A DNA stretch of 64,000 bases from AWTP1-13 sp050248715 (GCA_050248715.1 JBFWRV010000019.1:1-64000), one strand, 5' to 3'. Positions 54,964 through 63,755 are shown, counted from the first letter of the stretch. Notes: a model not told the origin generated them from the sequence alone. Translations and numbers: made by a program.

Positions 54964-55059
54964 CCGCGCAACTCTCACCCCGCGAGGCGGCGCGCCGTGT
55001 CGCACCCTGCACGGCCGGCGCGCCGCCTTCGTCCGGGTCTCATGGCATGGGAGGATTTC

Positions 55060-56871
55060 ATGTCCCACGTGCTGCCTTTGGGCATCCTGACCTGCACGGC
55101 CGGCCTCGGCCTCGCCGTACTCGCCGCTGCCGACAGTCTGCCGCGCAGCGGCGATGTCTTCGTCGACCCCGTGCTGAGCGGGACGGCCGGCGTCTGCCGG
55201 CCCGATGCCGACGGCACCAGCAAGCTGCGCGCCTATTACCAGAAGATGGCCGCCAAGACCGAGACGCGCCCCTTCTCGCCCGGGTCCGGCGGCAACGGCA
55301 GCGCCGGGGCCGCTGGCGACGCGCCGCTCCTGTCCAATCTCGGCACGCTCACCTACACGGTCACGACAGCCAGTCCGCTGGCGCAGCGCTACTTCGATCA
55401 AGGCCTGCGCCTCGCCTATGCCTTCAACCACGCCGAGGCACGGCGTGCCTTCCAGGCGGCGCAGAAGCACGATGCCGACTGCGCCATGTGCTCCTGGGGC
55501 GAGGCGCTGGTGCTCGGACCCAATATTAACGCGCCCATGGACGCGGCGGCGGTCGCGCCTGCCCTCGCCGCCCTGCGGGCGGCGGAGGCCAAGGCCAGCT
55601 TGGCAAGCGTGCGCGAGCAAGCCCTGATCGCCGCGCTCGGCAAACGCTATGCGGAGGATGCCGGCGCGGACCGCGCGCATCTCGATGCGGCCTATGCCCA
55701 GGCCATGGGCGAGCTCGCCCGGCGTTTCCCGGATGATCAGACCGTCAATGTCCTCTACGCCGAGGCGCTGATGGATCTGACCCCATGGGACTATTGGGAG
55801 GCTGGCGGCACCAAGGCCAAGGGCAAGACCGGCGAGATCATCGCCACGCTCGAGAAAGTTCTGGCGAAGAACCCGGACCACCCCGGCGCCATCCATTTCT
55901 ACATCCACATGGTGGAGGCATCGGACAAGCCCGAGCGGGCGCTGCCGTTTGCCAATCGCCTGGCGGCCGCCATGCCGGGCGCCGGACATCTCATGCACAT
56001 GCCCTTCCACATCCACTTCCGCCTCGGCGACTATCAGGCCGCGCTCGCGGCCAACAAGGCTGCCGTGGCCGCGGACGAGGCCTACATTGCGCAGGCGGCG
56101 CCGCAGGGGCTCTATCCCGCCGCCTACTACCCCCACAACGTGCATTCGCTGATGGTCTCGGCGCAGATGGCCGGCGACGGCAATGCGGCCGTGGCGGCGG
56201 CCGCCAAGCTCGCGCGCGTGGTGACGGCGGAGGCGGGCCGCACGGTGCCGTGGGTGCAACCGATCCAGGCGGCGCCCTATTTTGCGCACGCGCAGTTCAG
56301 CGCACCCGCCACCACCCTCGCGCTGGCCGATCCCGGCGATGAGCTGCCGTTCGTGAAGGCAATGTGGCACTACGCACGCGGCGTGGCGCTTGCCGCGGAC
56401 AGGAACATCGCGGCCGCGACGGCGGAAGCCGAGGCGATCGCGCGGCTCGAAGGCAGCAACTTCGCGGATCTGGTGGCCGGCGGCATCCCGGCTGCCGAGG
56501 TTCTGCAGCTTGCCCGCCATGTCGTGCTCGCGCGCATTGCCATCGCCGACGGCAGACCCGAGGCGGCCGTGGTCGCCTTCGAGCAGGCCATCGCCATCCA
56601 GGACAAGCTGCCCTACTCCGAGCCGCCGCACTGGTACTACCCCGTGCGCCAGTCCCTCGGGGCGGTGCTGGCGAAGCTCGGCCGCCTCGACGCGGCCGAG
56701 GAGGCGTTCCGCGCCAGCCTGGCGCAGTCCCCCAACAACGGCTGGGCGCTGCACGGCCTGAGCGAGATCTACAGCCGCCTCGGGCGAAAGCAGGAGCTGG
56801 CCGAAGCCAGCCGGCGCCTCGCCAAGACGTGGGCGGGCGACCGCCGACTGCTCGACCTCGGCCGGCTCTGA
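55060..56871 (+). CDS. TPR-repeat protein, exported, His-rich motif
   Basis: A 603-residue protein with an N-terminal signal-like segment (LPLGILTCTAGLGLAVLAAAD) and multiple TPR repeats (HAEARRAFQAAQKHDADCAMC, DQTVNVLYAEALMD, NKAAVAADEAYI, GRLDAAEEAFRASLAQSPNNGWAL). Cys-Met and His motifs (CAMCSWGEA; HLMHMPFHIHFRLG) suggest metal binding. It lies upstream of SCO1 and a PCuAC gene, so a copper role is possible. Start ATG 55060 after GGGAGG. Confidence 0.8.
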   Translation: MSHVLPLGILTCTAGLGLAVLAAADSLPRSGDVFVDPVLSGTAGVCRPDADGTSKLRAYYQKMAAKTETRPFSPGSGGNGSAGAAGDAPLLSNLGTLTYTVTTASPLAQRYFDQGLRLAYAFNHAEARRAFQAAQKHDADCAMCSWGEALVLGPNINAPMDAAAVAPALAALRAAEAKASLASVREQALIAALGKRYAEDAGADRAHLDAAYAQAMGELARRFPDDQTVNVLYAEALMDLTPWDYWEAGGTKAKGKTGEIIATLEKVLAKNPDHPGAIHFYIHMVEASDKPERALPFANRLAAAMPGAGHLMHMPFHIHFRLGDYQAALAANKAAVAADEAYIAQAAPQGLYPAAYYPHNVHSLMVSAQMAGDGNAAVAAAAKLARVVTAEAGRTVPWVQPIQAAPYFAHAQFSAPATTLALADPGDELPFVKAMWHYARGVALAADRNIAAATAEAEAIARLEGSNFADLVAGGIPAAEVLQLARHVVLARIAIADGRPEAAVVAFEQAIAIQDKLPYSEPPHWYYPVRQSLGAVLAKLGRLDAAEEAFRASLAQSPNNGWALHGLSEIYSRLGRKQELAEASRRLAKTWAGDRRLLDLGRL

Positions 56872-56892
56872 GCGCCGGCAGGGCTCGACGAG

Positions 56893-56984
56893 GGCGCGGG
56901 AAAATGTAGGGCGCGAAGGGCTGAGCCGTAGTGCGCCGAAACGACGGTCGCATCGGTGCAATGCGCTTCGCTTTTGCACCCTAC
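56893..56984. repeat. Intergenic repeat GTAGGG...CCCTAC, copy 1
   Basis: About 92 bases beginning GGCGCGGGAAAATGTAGGG, ending TTTTGCACCCTAC, with terminal inverted GTAGGG/CCCTAC. Same as 57152, and related in reverse to 23722-23912. Confidence 0.85.
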
Positions 56985-56994
56985 GATTGCCCCA

Positions 56995-57048
56995 AGCCGT
57001 GCTTCGACCCTCGGAACAAGTCCGAGGGCAGGCAGGCTCAGCACGGGG
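56995..57048. repeat. Stem-loop repeat CCCTCGGA-N5-TCCGAGGG, copy 3
   Basis: Same element as 27595 and 27771, with ACAAG in the loop. Next to it (57081-57103) is the CGTCCTGAGCTTGTCGAAGG block. Confidence 0.85.
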
Positions 57049-57151
57049 TGGGCGAGCCCTGCCGCACGCGCGTCCTCGTCCTGAGCTTGTCGAAGGACGG
57101 GCCGGCATCTGAGCCGTGCTTCGACGGAGCTCAGCACGGGGTGGGGGTGGG

Positions 57152-57244
57152 GGCGCGGGAAAATGTAGGGCGCAAAGGGCTGAGCCGTAGTGCGCCGAAA
57201 CGATGGTTGCATCGGTGCAATGGGCTTCCGCTTTTGCACCCTAC
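57152..57244. repeat. Intergenic repeat GTAGGG...CCCTAC, copy 2
   Basis: Second copy, with one extra base and a few changes relative to 56893. Its right end overlaps the SCO1 stop codon at 57241. These repeats fill the 369-bp gap between the TPR and SCO1 genes. Confidence 0.85.
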
Positions 57245-57855
57245 TTGCTACTTGCACCGCGCTTGGCGAGCAGGGCCTTGAGCTTGGCCAGCTGCTCGGC
57301 CTCGCTCTCCTGGAACCCGAGCGTGCCGGAGAGGCGGTTGTCGGCGTCCATGAGATAGACATAGGCCGAATGCACGATGGTGTAGCTGCCGTTGTCCTCG
57401 GGCACCTTGTTGTAGGCGGCACTCCAGCTCCTGGCCGCAGCCGCGATCTGCGCGCTGCTGCCCGTGAGCGCGACGATGCGCGGGTCGAAAGCCGTAAGAT
57501 ACTGCTTGAGCCGATCCGGCGTATCGCGCTCCGGGTCGACGGTGACAAAGATCACCTTCAGCCGGTCGGCGTCGGCGCCGAGGCTTTGCAAGCCGTTGCT
57601 CATCTCCATCAGCGTGGTGGGACACACGTCCGGGCAATGCGTGAAGCCGAAGAAGATGGCGTAGGGCTGTCCCGCCAGCGCGGTGCTCGCGAACGGCTGG
57701 CCGTTGTGATCGGTGAGCTCGAACGACCCGCCGAGGCTGCCGAGGGGTTGCGCGAACGTCTGACTGCAGGCGCCCGCCCACAGCACCGCCGCCAACCCGA
57801 GCCCGTAGACCGCCGGCAGTCGTCTTCGAACCCGCTTCGCTGCGCCCGCCGGCAT
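57241..57855 (-). CDS. SCO1/SenC-family copper chaperone
   Basis: A 204-residue SCO1-type thioredoxin-fold protein with the copper ligands CPDVC in THCPDVCPTTLME and His in IVHSAYVYL. It delivers copper to the CuA site of cytochrome oxidase or works in redox sensing. The N-terminus has a membrane segment (AVYGLGLAAVLWAGA) with a Cys after it (SQTFAQ), so it may be lipid-anchored. Start at 57855 (MPAGAAKRV); an ATG at 57903 would add 16 residues. Confidence 0.92.
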   Translation of the reverse strand: MPAGAAKRVRRRLPAVYGLGLAAVLWAGACSQTFAQPLGSLGGSFELTDHNGQPFASTALAGQPYAIFFGFTHCPDVCPTTLMEMSNGLQSLGADADRLKVIFVTVDPERDTPDRLKQYLTAFDPRIVALTGSSAQIAAAARSWSAAYNKVPEDNGSYTIVHSAYVYLMDADNRLSGTLGFQESEAEQLAKLKALLAKRGASSK

Positions 57856-57906
57856 GCAACCGGTTCCTTCGAGCCCGGGCGCAAGAATAGCGCCTCGGAT
57901 CAATTG

Positions 57907-58557
57907 CTAGCACATCGGCGCGGGAGCTAAGTAGCAGCCGGCAGCTTCGGTGCGGTCTGCCGCCAGGCCGGCATGGCCGCCTGCACGCCGAGCCAGCGCC
58001 GGAATGTTAGCGTACTGATCGAGCGGAATCTTGGCTGGCTCAGCATAGACCAGAGGCGCAACCACGACGAAGTCGGCCAGCGTCGCCGTCTTTCCTACCA
58101 GCCACTCCTGCCGCCCGAGATGACGGTCGAGGACGGCCGCTTCCTGGTGAAAGAGCTGGCCCGCCTGCGCCAGCACGGTCTCGTCGGGCGCGCCCAACTT
58201 CATGACACCCTTGACGAGGTTTTCGAACAGGAAGGGGACGACGCCCCTGCTCCAGTGCTGGCCATGCCAGCTTTCCCAGCGGGCGATGTCGGCCCGCGTC
58301 CTGGCATCCCGGGACCACAGCGGCGTTTCCGTCTGATCGGCCAGGTAGTGCAGGATGGCGCTCGATTCCCACAGCGCGAAGCCGCCGTCGACCAGGGTCG
58401 GCGTGCGCCCCGTCGGGTTGAGCGCGAGATAGTCGGGCTTGCGCTGCTCGCCCTTGGTCAGGTCGACAATGGCAAGCTCCAGCGGAACCTTCATTTCGTG
58501 CGCGGCAGCCAGCACCTTCCAGGTGTTGGGCGATGGCGGGAAGCAATAGAGCTTCAT
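57907..58557 (-). CDS. Glutathione S-transferase with probable frameshift at the C-terminus
   Basis: A GST with N-terminal thioredoxin-fold features (LYCFPPSPNTWKVLAAAHE and NPTGRTPTLVDG, ESSAILHYL) and a helical C-terminal domain up to residue ~185. After NIPAL the sequence ends AGLAADRTEAAGCYLAPAPMC, which does not fit. A +1 shift near 58001 gives FRRWLGVQAAMPAWRQTAPKL and a stop at 57927, a normal GST end. The break is one extra base in a CC/GG pair. It could be a sequencing error or a real mutation. Confidence 0.85.
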   Translation of the reverse strand: MKLYCFPPSPNTWKVLAAAHEMKVPLELAIVDLTKGEQRKPDYLALNPTGRTPTLVDGGFALWESSAILHYLADQTETPLWSRDARTRADIARWESWHGQHWSRGVVPFLFENLVKGVMKLGAPDETVLAQAGQLFHQEAAVLDRHLGRQEWLVGKTATLADFVVVAPLVYAEPAKIPLDQYANIPALARRAGGHAGLAADRTEAAGCYLAPAPMC

Positions 58558-58629
58558 TGCGTGCTCCTTTCGATGCGGGCCCGCCGGCGCCGGTCCGGGA
58601 GCGCCCGCGTGTGATGGCGGGCAGGGCGC

Positions 58630-59331
58630 TCAGGTATCGTATCGGTCGTGGCGGCGTACCCACGCCATGGGATGGGACAGGCCGGCCTCGTCGCGTCCCT
58701 TGGGGACGAGGTCGAGCAGCTGATAGGCGCTGTTCATCGCGTCGAGGCCGCGCGCGTAGCATGAGTACGTGTGGAAGATGTCGCCGGCCGCGTCCTTGAC
58801 GAAGACGCTGAGCCCGGGGGCCTCGGTCGCGCCAAATCCGCGCCGATCATAGTTGTAGTAGGCATCCTTCAACTCCTCGGGCGTGAACGACACGTGATAG
58901 TCGCGGTTGAAGCTGTTGCCGAGCGAGGACACCCACGTGAAGCTCCAGCCCATGCGCTTCCGGTAGGCCTCGAGCTTCGCCATGGCTGCGCGCGAGGTGG
59001 CCACGAGCTGCGCGTCGCGGTGCTTCAGGTGGATGGCGATGCCGTTGTAGTTGTCGGCCCAGAACGAGCAGCTGGGGCACCCCTCCTGCCAGTCCGGCCC
59101 GAACATGAAGTGATAGACGATGAGCTGGCTGCTGCCTGCGAACAGCTCCGGCAGCGCCACCTTGCCGTCGCGGCCCTCGAACACGTAGCGCTCCTCGACC
59201 CTGACCCAGGGAAGCTCCCGCCGCTGCGCACTCAGCCTGTCGCGCTCGTGGGTGAGTTCCCTTTCCTTCGCCAGCAGCGCCTTGCGCGCGGCCAGCCACT
59301 CGTCTCTCGATACGATCTTATGTTGCTGCAT
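58630..59331 (-). CDS. DUF899 family thioredoxin-like protein
   Basis: A 233-residue protein of the DUF899 family with a thioredoxin-like fold: CPSCSFWADNYNG (~95) in the middle and DAYYNYDRRGFGATEAPG near the C-terminal half. Found often in Hyphomicrobiales operons with SRPBCC and ArsR genes. ATG 59331. The role is unknown, possibly redox-related. Confidence 0.9.
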   Translation of the reverse strand: MQQHKIVSRDEWLAARKALLAKERELTHERDRLSAQRRELPWVRVEERYVFEGRDGKVALPELFAGSSQLIVYHFMFGPDWQEGCPSCSFWADNYNGIAIHLKHRDAQLVATSRAAMAKLEAYRKRMGWSFTWVSSLGNSFNRDYHVSFTPEELKDAYYNYDRRGFGATEAPGLSVFVKDAAGDIFHTYSCYARGLDAMNSAYQLLDLVPKGRDEAGLSHPMAWVRRHDRYDT

Positions 59332-59411
59332 CTTCGACTCCCTATGGCCTGTGCGGGGCAAGCTCTGCCCGGCTGCCCCTACGTCACGGTCCGCCGCCGA
59401 GCCTGCCGAGG

Positions 59412-60056
59412 TCACGCCGCCGCTCGAAAGTCCCCGAGCTGGCCGCTGAGCGCGCGCCCGAATGCCGGCCGCGCAGTGCAGCGCTCGATGTAGGCGGCGA
59501 GGCGCTTGTCGCTGGTGACGATGTCGGTATGCCCGAGGATCCTGAGCACCGTGGTCATCATGAGATCGCCCGCCGTGAAGCGATCCCCGTCGAGATAGGG
59601 CTTGTCGCCGAGCGCTTTGGCGAGGGCGGCGAGGCGCCTCCGCACGAACTCCACGGCGCCCGGGCGTCTTAGCCTGGCCCAATCCTGGTCGGCGTAGAAG
59701 ATATCGATCCGGGCCACGTCCATGACGAAGGGCTCGATGGAATTGAGCGCGGCAACCAGCCATTGCGTCGCCCGGGCGCGGGCCTCCGGATCCTTCGGCA
59801 GCAGCGCCTCGCTCCGCTCGCCGACGTAGAGCACGATGGCCCCCGATTCAAAGAGCACGAAGCCGTCGTCCTCGAGGATCGGCACCTGACCGAAGGGCTG
59901 CAGCGCGCGATAGCCCGGCTTGTCCTGATCGCCCTGGTCGAGGAGGCGCGACCTGTAAGGCAGGCCGGCCTCTTCAAGAGCCCAGCGGGCGCGCAGATCG
60001 CGCACTTGACCCTGAGCGAAGTCGGGAACCGATCTGAAGGCGGAAATCGTGATCAT
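59412..60056 (-). CDS. Glutathione S-transferase family protein
   Basis: A 214-residue GST with an N-terminal thioredoxin domain (ALQPFGQVPILEDDG then ESGAIVLYVGE) and an alpha-helical C-terminal domain with DGDRFTAGDLMMTTVLR. It conjugates or reduces electrophiles with glutathione. ATG 60056 after GGGAGCG. Lies between the DUF899 and SRPBCC genes on the same strand. Confidence 0.9.
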   Translation of the reverse strand: MITISAFRSVPDFAQGQVRDLRARWALEEAGLPYRSRLLDQGDQDKPGYRALQPFGQVPILEDDGFVLFESGAIVLYVGERSEALLPKDPEARARATQWLVAALNSIEPFVMDVARIDIFYADQDWARLRRPGAVEFVRRRLAALAKALGDKPYLDGDRFTAGDLMMTTVLRILGHTDIVTSDKRLAAYIERCTARPAFGRALSGQLGDFRAAA

Positions 60057-60107
60057 CTCGTGCGCTCCCTGGGATGTCCGCTGCACCGGTGGCTGTCTTC
60101 TCTGTCC

Positions 60108-60554
60108 TCAAGCGGCCGAGTCCAGCATCCGCTCCAGCCGGTCGAGCGTTCCCGTCCAACCCTGGCGGTGCCGGTCGCGCGCACCCTCGTCGAAGAAGCG
60201 CTCGTGCGTGAGCGTCAGCATGCAACCGCCGTCCGTCGGCGCGATGTCGATGGTGACGAGCGACTCCCGCTCCGGCGTGCTCTCCCAGGCCCACGTGAAG
60301 ACCAGCCTGCGGCCCGGCACGATCTCCCTGTAGACGCCGCCGACGCGATGCGGCTCGCCGTCGGGCGCGCGGCCGACGATGCGGTAGCGTCCGCCGACGC
60401 GCAGGTCGATCTCCACCGCCTCGTTGACGAATGCGTCGCTCGGCCCGAACCAGAGCTTCAGCGCTTCCGGCCGGGTCCAGGCCGCGAAGACCTTCTCCGC
60501 CGGGGCCTTGAGCGTGCGCTTGAGGGTGAGGCTCGGAGCTTGGGGCTTGGACAT
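60108..60554 (-). CDS. SRPBCC (AHSA1-like) domain protein
   Basis: A 148-residue START/SRPBCC protein of the AHSA1 type, with LKRTLKAPAEKVFAAWTRPEALKLWFGP near the N-terminus and TLTHERFFDEGARDRHRQGW near the C-terminus. These bind small hydrophobic ligands. ATG 60554 with GGAGGAAG, inside the end of the preceding ArsR reading frame. Typical partner of ArsR regulators of this type. Confidence 0.92.
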   Translation of the reverse strand: MSKPQAPSLTLKRTLKAPAEKVFAAWTRPEALKLWFGPSDAFVNEAVEIDLRVGGRYRIVGRAPDGEPHRVGGVYREIVPGRRLVFTWAWESTPERESLVTIDIAPTDGGCMLTLTHERFFDEGARDRHRQGWTGTLDRLERMLDSAA

Positions 60555-60883
60555 GGATCTTCCTCCACGAATTTGGCGAGGGCATCGAGCCTCGCACTCC
60601 AGAAGCGCTCGTAGCGCGAGAGCCATTGCATGGCGCTCTCCAGCGGTGCCGCGGCGAGCTTGCAGTGCACGGTACGGCCGCTCTTGGCGCGCTCGATCAG
60701 CTTGGCGCGGGCCAGCACGTCGAGGTGCTTCATCACGCCCGGCAGGGAAAGGTCGAACGGGCGGGCGATCTCGGAGACGGCGAGCCCGTCCTCGTCGGCG
60801 AGGCGCTGCAGGATTGCCCGCCGCGTCGGGTCGGCAAGGGCGGCGAATGCGAGGTCGAGGTGGGCTTCTCGATAGTAAACCAT
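60458..60883 (-). CDS. ArsR-family transcriptional repressor
   Basis: A winged-helix ArsR regulator: DLAFAALADPTRRAILQRLADEDGLAVSEIARPFDLSLPGVMKHLDVL (~8-57). No obvious metal Cys motif, so it senses something else. The frame continues to 60458, overlapping the SRPBCC gene by 97 bases; the last ~30 residues are a basic low-complexity tail and may not be real protein of the family. The start ATG 60883 has no ribosome binding site, and the promoter lies directly upstream. Confidence 0.88.
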   Translation of the reverse strand: MVYYREAHLDLAFAALADPTRRAILQRLADEDGLAVSEIARPFDLSLPGVMKHLDVLARAKLIERAKSGRTVHCKLAAAPLESAMQWLSRYERFWSARLDALAKFVEEDPCPSPKLRASPSSARSRPRRRRSSRPGPGRKR

Positions 60884-60890
60884 GTGGCTT

Positions 60891-60930
60891 AGTATAGGAG
60901 CGGATGCGCGAGAGTCAACCGCTCAGTTAA
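60891..60930 (-). promoter_or_regulatory. Promoter and operator of the arsR unit
   Basis: On the reverse strand TTGACT (60918-60913), 16 bases, then TATACT (60896-60891). An imperfect palindrome TTAAC-TGAGCG-GTTGA (60930-60915) overlaps the -35. The ATG at 60883 is about 8 bases after the -10, so the mRNA is probably leaderless. Confidence 0.6.
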
Positions 60931-61070
60931 CTTTCCGCGTGCACCCGCCGGCCGCGCACCCATCGTGCGTGGCAAAAGACCAATCCTCGCCGGCCGCGAC
61001 CGTGCCGGCGGGACGTGGTCATCTCGGTGAATAACTACGGGGTTGCGCTAATGCAGAGCCGAGCGCTGGA

Positions 61071-61652
61071 TCAGTGGTGCTTGTGGCCGCCCGACGAGCC
61101 GCCGGACTTGGTGCTTGGCTTGGCACCCGACTGGGCACCGATCGGCGCCACGCGGTATTCGACCTCGATGGTGCCGGCCTTCTCGAACACCAGCGTGCCC
61201 TTGAGCGACTGGCCTTTCTTGAGGCCCTCGCGCAGACCCGTGAACATGATGTGGTAGCCGCCAGGCTTCAGCTCCACCGTCTGGCCCGGCTTGATCTCAA
61301 GCCCGTTCTCCAGGCGCCGCATCTTCATGACGCCGCCGGCCATCGACATCTCGTGCACCTCGACCGCCGCCGCCACCGGCAAGGTGCCGCCAACGAGCCG
61401 GTCGGACTCCGATCCCTTGTTGGTGATCTTCACGTATCCGCCGGCGACCTGCGCGCCGCCCGGCGTTGCCCTCGCCCACGGGGCCTCGATCACGAGCGGA
61501 CCGAGGGTGTAGGACGTCTGCCCGGACGCCACCCGCATCAGAAGGGAAGGCCCCGGCGACACTTCGAGGATGCCACCTGTCCCCGCCGCTCCGGCCGGCG
61601 ATGCAATGCCGAACCAGCCTGCAGCAACCGCCGCCAGCAAAATGGGTTTCAT
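61071..61652 (-). CDS. PCuAC-type periplasmic copper chaperone
   Basis: A 193-residue exported protein. Signal peptide ILLAAVAAGWFGIASPAGAAG (cleavage ~22), then the PCuAC domain with the copper ligands His/Met in VEVHEMSMAGGVMKMRRLENG and HIMFTGLREGLKKG. The C-terminus is GSSGGHKHH. It delivers Cu(I) to cytochrome oxidase, with SCO1 nearby (57241). ATG 61652 with AAGAGG 9 bases upstream; an alternative start 61661 overlaps the stop of the preceding gene. Confidence 0.92.
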   Translation of the reverse strand: MKPILLAAVAAGWFGIASPAGAAGTGGILEVSPGPSLLMRVASGQTSYTLGPLVIEAPWARATPGGAQVAGGYVKITNKGSESDRLVGGTLPVAAAVEVHEMSMAGGVMKMRRLENGLEIKPGQTVELKPGGYHIMFTGLREGLKKGQSLKGTLVFEKAGTIEVEYRVAPIGAQSGAKPSTKSGGSSGGHKHH

Positions 61653-61657
61653 GGCTG

Positions 61658-61891
61658 TCATCCTCTTGGAAGAGATGCCGGCCGGCCGGTGCTCACCAAC
61701 GGGTCGACAAGACCCGAGCCCCAGTCGGCAGTTGCCGGCGCGGCCGCATGGGCCTCGCCAAGCGGGTTGGGCGCATGGCGATGCGCCGCGGTCCACATCG
61801 AGATCAGGACAATGGCGGACAGCAGGACGGCCGCGACGATCTGCAGTCGCAGAACAGGCGCCTGCAACCGCGCCTTTCTCGGCTCGAACAT
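61658..61891 (-). CDS. Small membrane protein upstream of PCuAC
   Basis: A 77-residue protein with a single hydrophobic segment (LRLQIVAAVLLSAIVLISMW, ~14-33) and a low-complexity C-terminal part. Its stop overlaps an in-frame ATG of the chaperone gene (ATGA), so the two are translationally linked. Function unknown, perhaps in copper handling. Confidence 0.65.
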   Translation of the reverse strand: MFEPRKARLQAPVLRLQIVAAVLLSAIVLISMWTAAHRHAPNPLGEAHAAAPATADWGSGLVDPLVSTGRPASLPRG

Positions 61892-62176
61892 GGGCAAACA
61901 TCTCCGGCGCGGATAGCGGCAGCGACCGCCATGCGTACGGCAGCCCCGCCTCGCCAGGCTGCTCTCGGCCGATGGGCCCGCGGGCAGCCCGTCACACTTA
62001 CTTTTCCCATAATGCAGGCACGCGTCCGGGCCTCAATGAGGCAAAGTGCTGCCGGGCGGCACGTTCGCGGTGATGGATCTGGTCGACCAGCCTCGCCGCG
62101 TGCGGTCGCAACGGCGCCATGCCCGGGCCGTGCCGCTCTTCGACCGATGGGAAGGCATGCGCGAGGCGACCTGGAA

Positions 62177-62986
62177 ATGTTCTTCTATCTGGCGAAGATA
62201 TTCTGGTTCCTGGTGCAGCCATCAGGGTTGCTGCTGATCCTGATGATTGCCAGCGCGATGTCGCTGCGATGGGGTTTCGAGCGCATCGGGCGACGCCTGC
62301 TCGCGCTTGCCGTCCTTCTTCTCCTCGGCGGCGGGCTCCTTCCCGTCAGCAACTGGCTCATCCTGCCGCTCGAGCAGCGCTTCCCGCGCGCTGAGCTCTC
62401 CGGTGCCTCCGTCAGCGGCATCGTGGTGCTCGGAGGTGCCGAGGATGCCCGCATCTGGAAGCGGCGCGGCATCCACGCCATGAACGAGGCCGGCGAGCGC
62501 TTCACGGAGGCGGTGGCGCTGGCCCGGCGCTTTCCCAATGCTCGCGTCGTGTTCACCGGCGGCGCCGTCGAGATCCTGAGCGAGCCTTCGGTGGGGGCGG
62601 ACGCTGCGCGGACAATTTTCGGTGATCTGGGCCTGCGCGAGGACGGCCGCCTCATCCACGAGTCCAAGGCGCGCGACACCTGGGAGAATGCCGTCAACGT
62701 CAAGGCCCTGGTGAGCCCCAAGACCGGCGAGCGCTGGCTACTCGTGACCTCTGCCTGGCACATGCCGCGCTCGGTCGGTGTCTTCCGGCGGGTCGGCTTT
62801 GCCATCGAGCCGTGGCCGGTCGATTACCGCACGGCCGACGATTGGGATGCGCTGAGGCTTTTCGATGCTCCCGCCGACGGCCTCAAGCGCCTCGATACGG
62901 CCATGCGCGAGTGGATCGGCCTCCTCGCCTATCGCGCGACCGGGCGCACGGACGCTCTGTTTCCGGCGCCCGGGCGGGGCATTTAA
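62177..62986 (+). CDS. YdcF family protein (DUF218)
   Basis: A 269-residue protein with two N-terminal membrane segments (~5-28, ~40-58) and a periplasmic DUF218 domain: IVVLGGAEDARI, RVVFTGGAVEIL, ESKARDTWENAVN and LLVTSAWHMPRSVGVFRR. This class may bind nucleotides or act in cell-wall metabolism (SanA/ElyC group). ATG 62177 with weak CTGGAA. Confidence 0.9.
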   Translation: MFFYLAKIFWFLVQPSGLLLILMIASAMSLRWGFERIGRRLLALAVLLLLGGGLLPVSNWLILPLEQRFPRAELSGASVSGIVVLGGAEDARIWKRRGIHAMNEAGERFTEAVALARRFPNARVVFTGGAVEILSEPSVGADAARTIFGDLGLREDGRLIHESKARDTWENAVNVKALVSPKTGERWLLVTSAWHMPRSVGVFRRVGFAIEPWPVDYRTADDWDALRLFDAPADGLKRLDTAMREWIGLLAYRATGRTDALFPAPGRGI

Positions 62987-63151
62987 CGCCGCGGCTTCGT
63001 GCCGATCCCTGCCGATTTGTGGTTTTCGCGCAACACGCTCCCGGAAAGACGACGGCTGCCCCAGGCAGTTCGCATTTGCCGGATGTCATGCGCCGCGGTG
63101 CGGGGAGATCGCCAGTATTGGCCGTTTCGCGTCTCTGGAGCCGCGTATCGC

Positions 63152-63610
63152 ATGCTCGACACTCGCACCTTGCGCCCCTGGCGCGGACGAAAGCCGCGAC
63201 GCTGGTCGCTTCGCGACGCGCTCGATACGGCCTCGGCGGCCGAGAACGGCGAGCGCGCGCCGCCACGCGTCGAAGCGCCTGAGCCGCCGGCATTGCCGCA
63301 GGCTGACGACGAGCAGTTTCCCGCGATCGTAGTCAAGGCCCAGGAGGACGTGCGCTGCCGCCATGCGTTGGCGCGGCTTGGATACTTCCGGGTCCGATCG
63401 CACTACGTGGGGCACAAGCTGCGACGCAAGCCGACTTTCGACAAACTGGAAGACGAGTACCTCTGGCCGACGATGGAGTTCGTCCAGGATTGGCTTGACG
63501 AGGAGCGCAGCCGGATCATTGCCCGCACGCGCTTCCCCTTCCTCATGGCGATGCTGGCAACGATCGTGGCCGGCCTGGCCTTCGTGAGCGTCACCGCCGT
63601 CCTGGGCTAA
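63152..63610 (+). CDS. Hypothetical protein with C-terminal membrane anchor
   Basis: A 152-residue protein (longer if the GTG at 62999 is used). The C-terminal MAMLATIVAGLAFVSVTAVL (~132-151) is a single membrane segment; the middle region is charged (RCRHALARLGYFRVRSHYVGHKLRRK). No family is recognised. ATG 63152, GGAG 11 bases upstream. Confidence 0.6.
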   Translation: MLDTRTLRPWRGRKPRRWSLRDALDTASAAENGERAPPRVEAPEPPALPQADDEQFPAIVVKAQEDVRCRHALARLGYFRVRSHYVGHKLRRKPTFDKLEDEYLWPTMEFVQDWLDEERSRIIARTRFPFLMAMLATIVAGLAFVSVTAVLG

Positions 63611-63649
63611 CGCAGTTTCCGAGCTGCCCCGCGCGCCGTCATGGCGGAA

Positions 63650-63755
63650 TTTCGCCCCGCCTCGGAGGCCGGGGCAGGCCGCGAAATATCCGAGGTCGGG
63701 AACCGGGGCCCCTGGATCCCGGCGCCGGGCTACCGCCCTTGGCCGGGATGACAGG
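63650..63755. repeat. Intergenic palindromic repeat (GGGATGACA family)
   Basis: GGGGCCCCTGGATCCCGG then GGCCGGGATGACAGG, matching the type at 37417 and 16248. It lies in the convergent gap between two genes. Confidence 0.75.

Noticed and set aside
60458..60553. ArsR C-terminal tail as a genuine family domain
   Set aside because: Its composition (RSRPRRRRSS) is low complexity and it lies in the coding sequence of the SRPBCC gene; it may be translated but has no family meaning.
61892..62176. Possible gene between the small membrane protein and YdcF genes
   Set aside because: The open frames here are short, Arg-rich and lack start sites; no protein-like sequence is visible.
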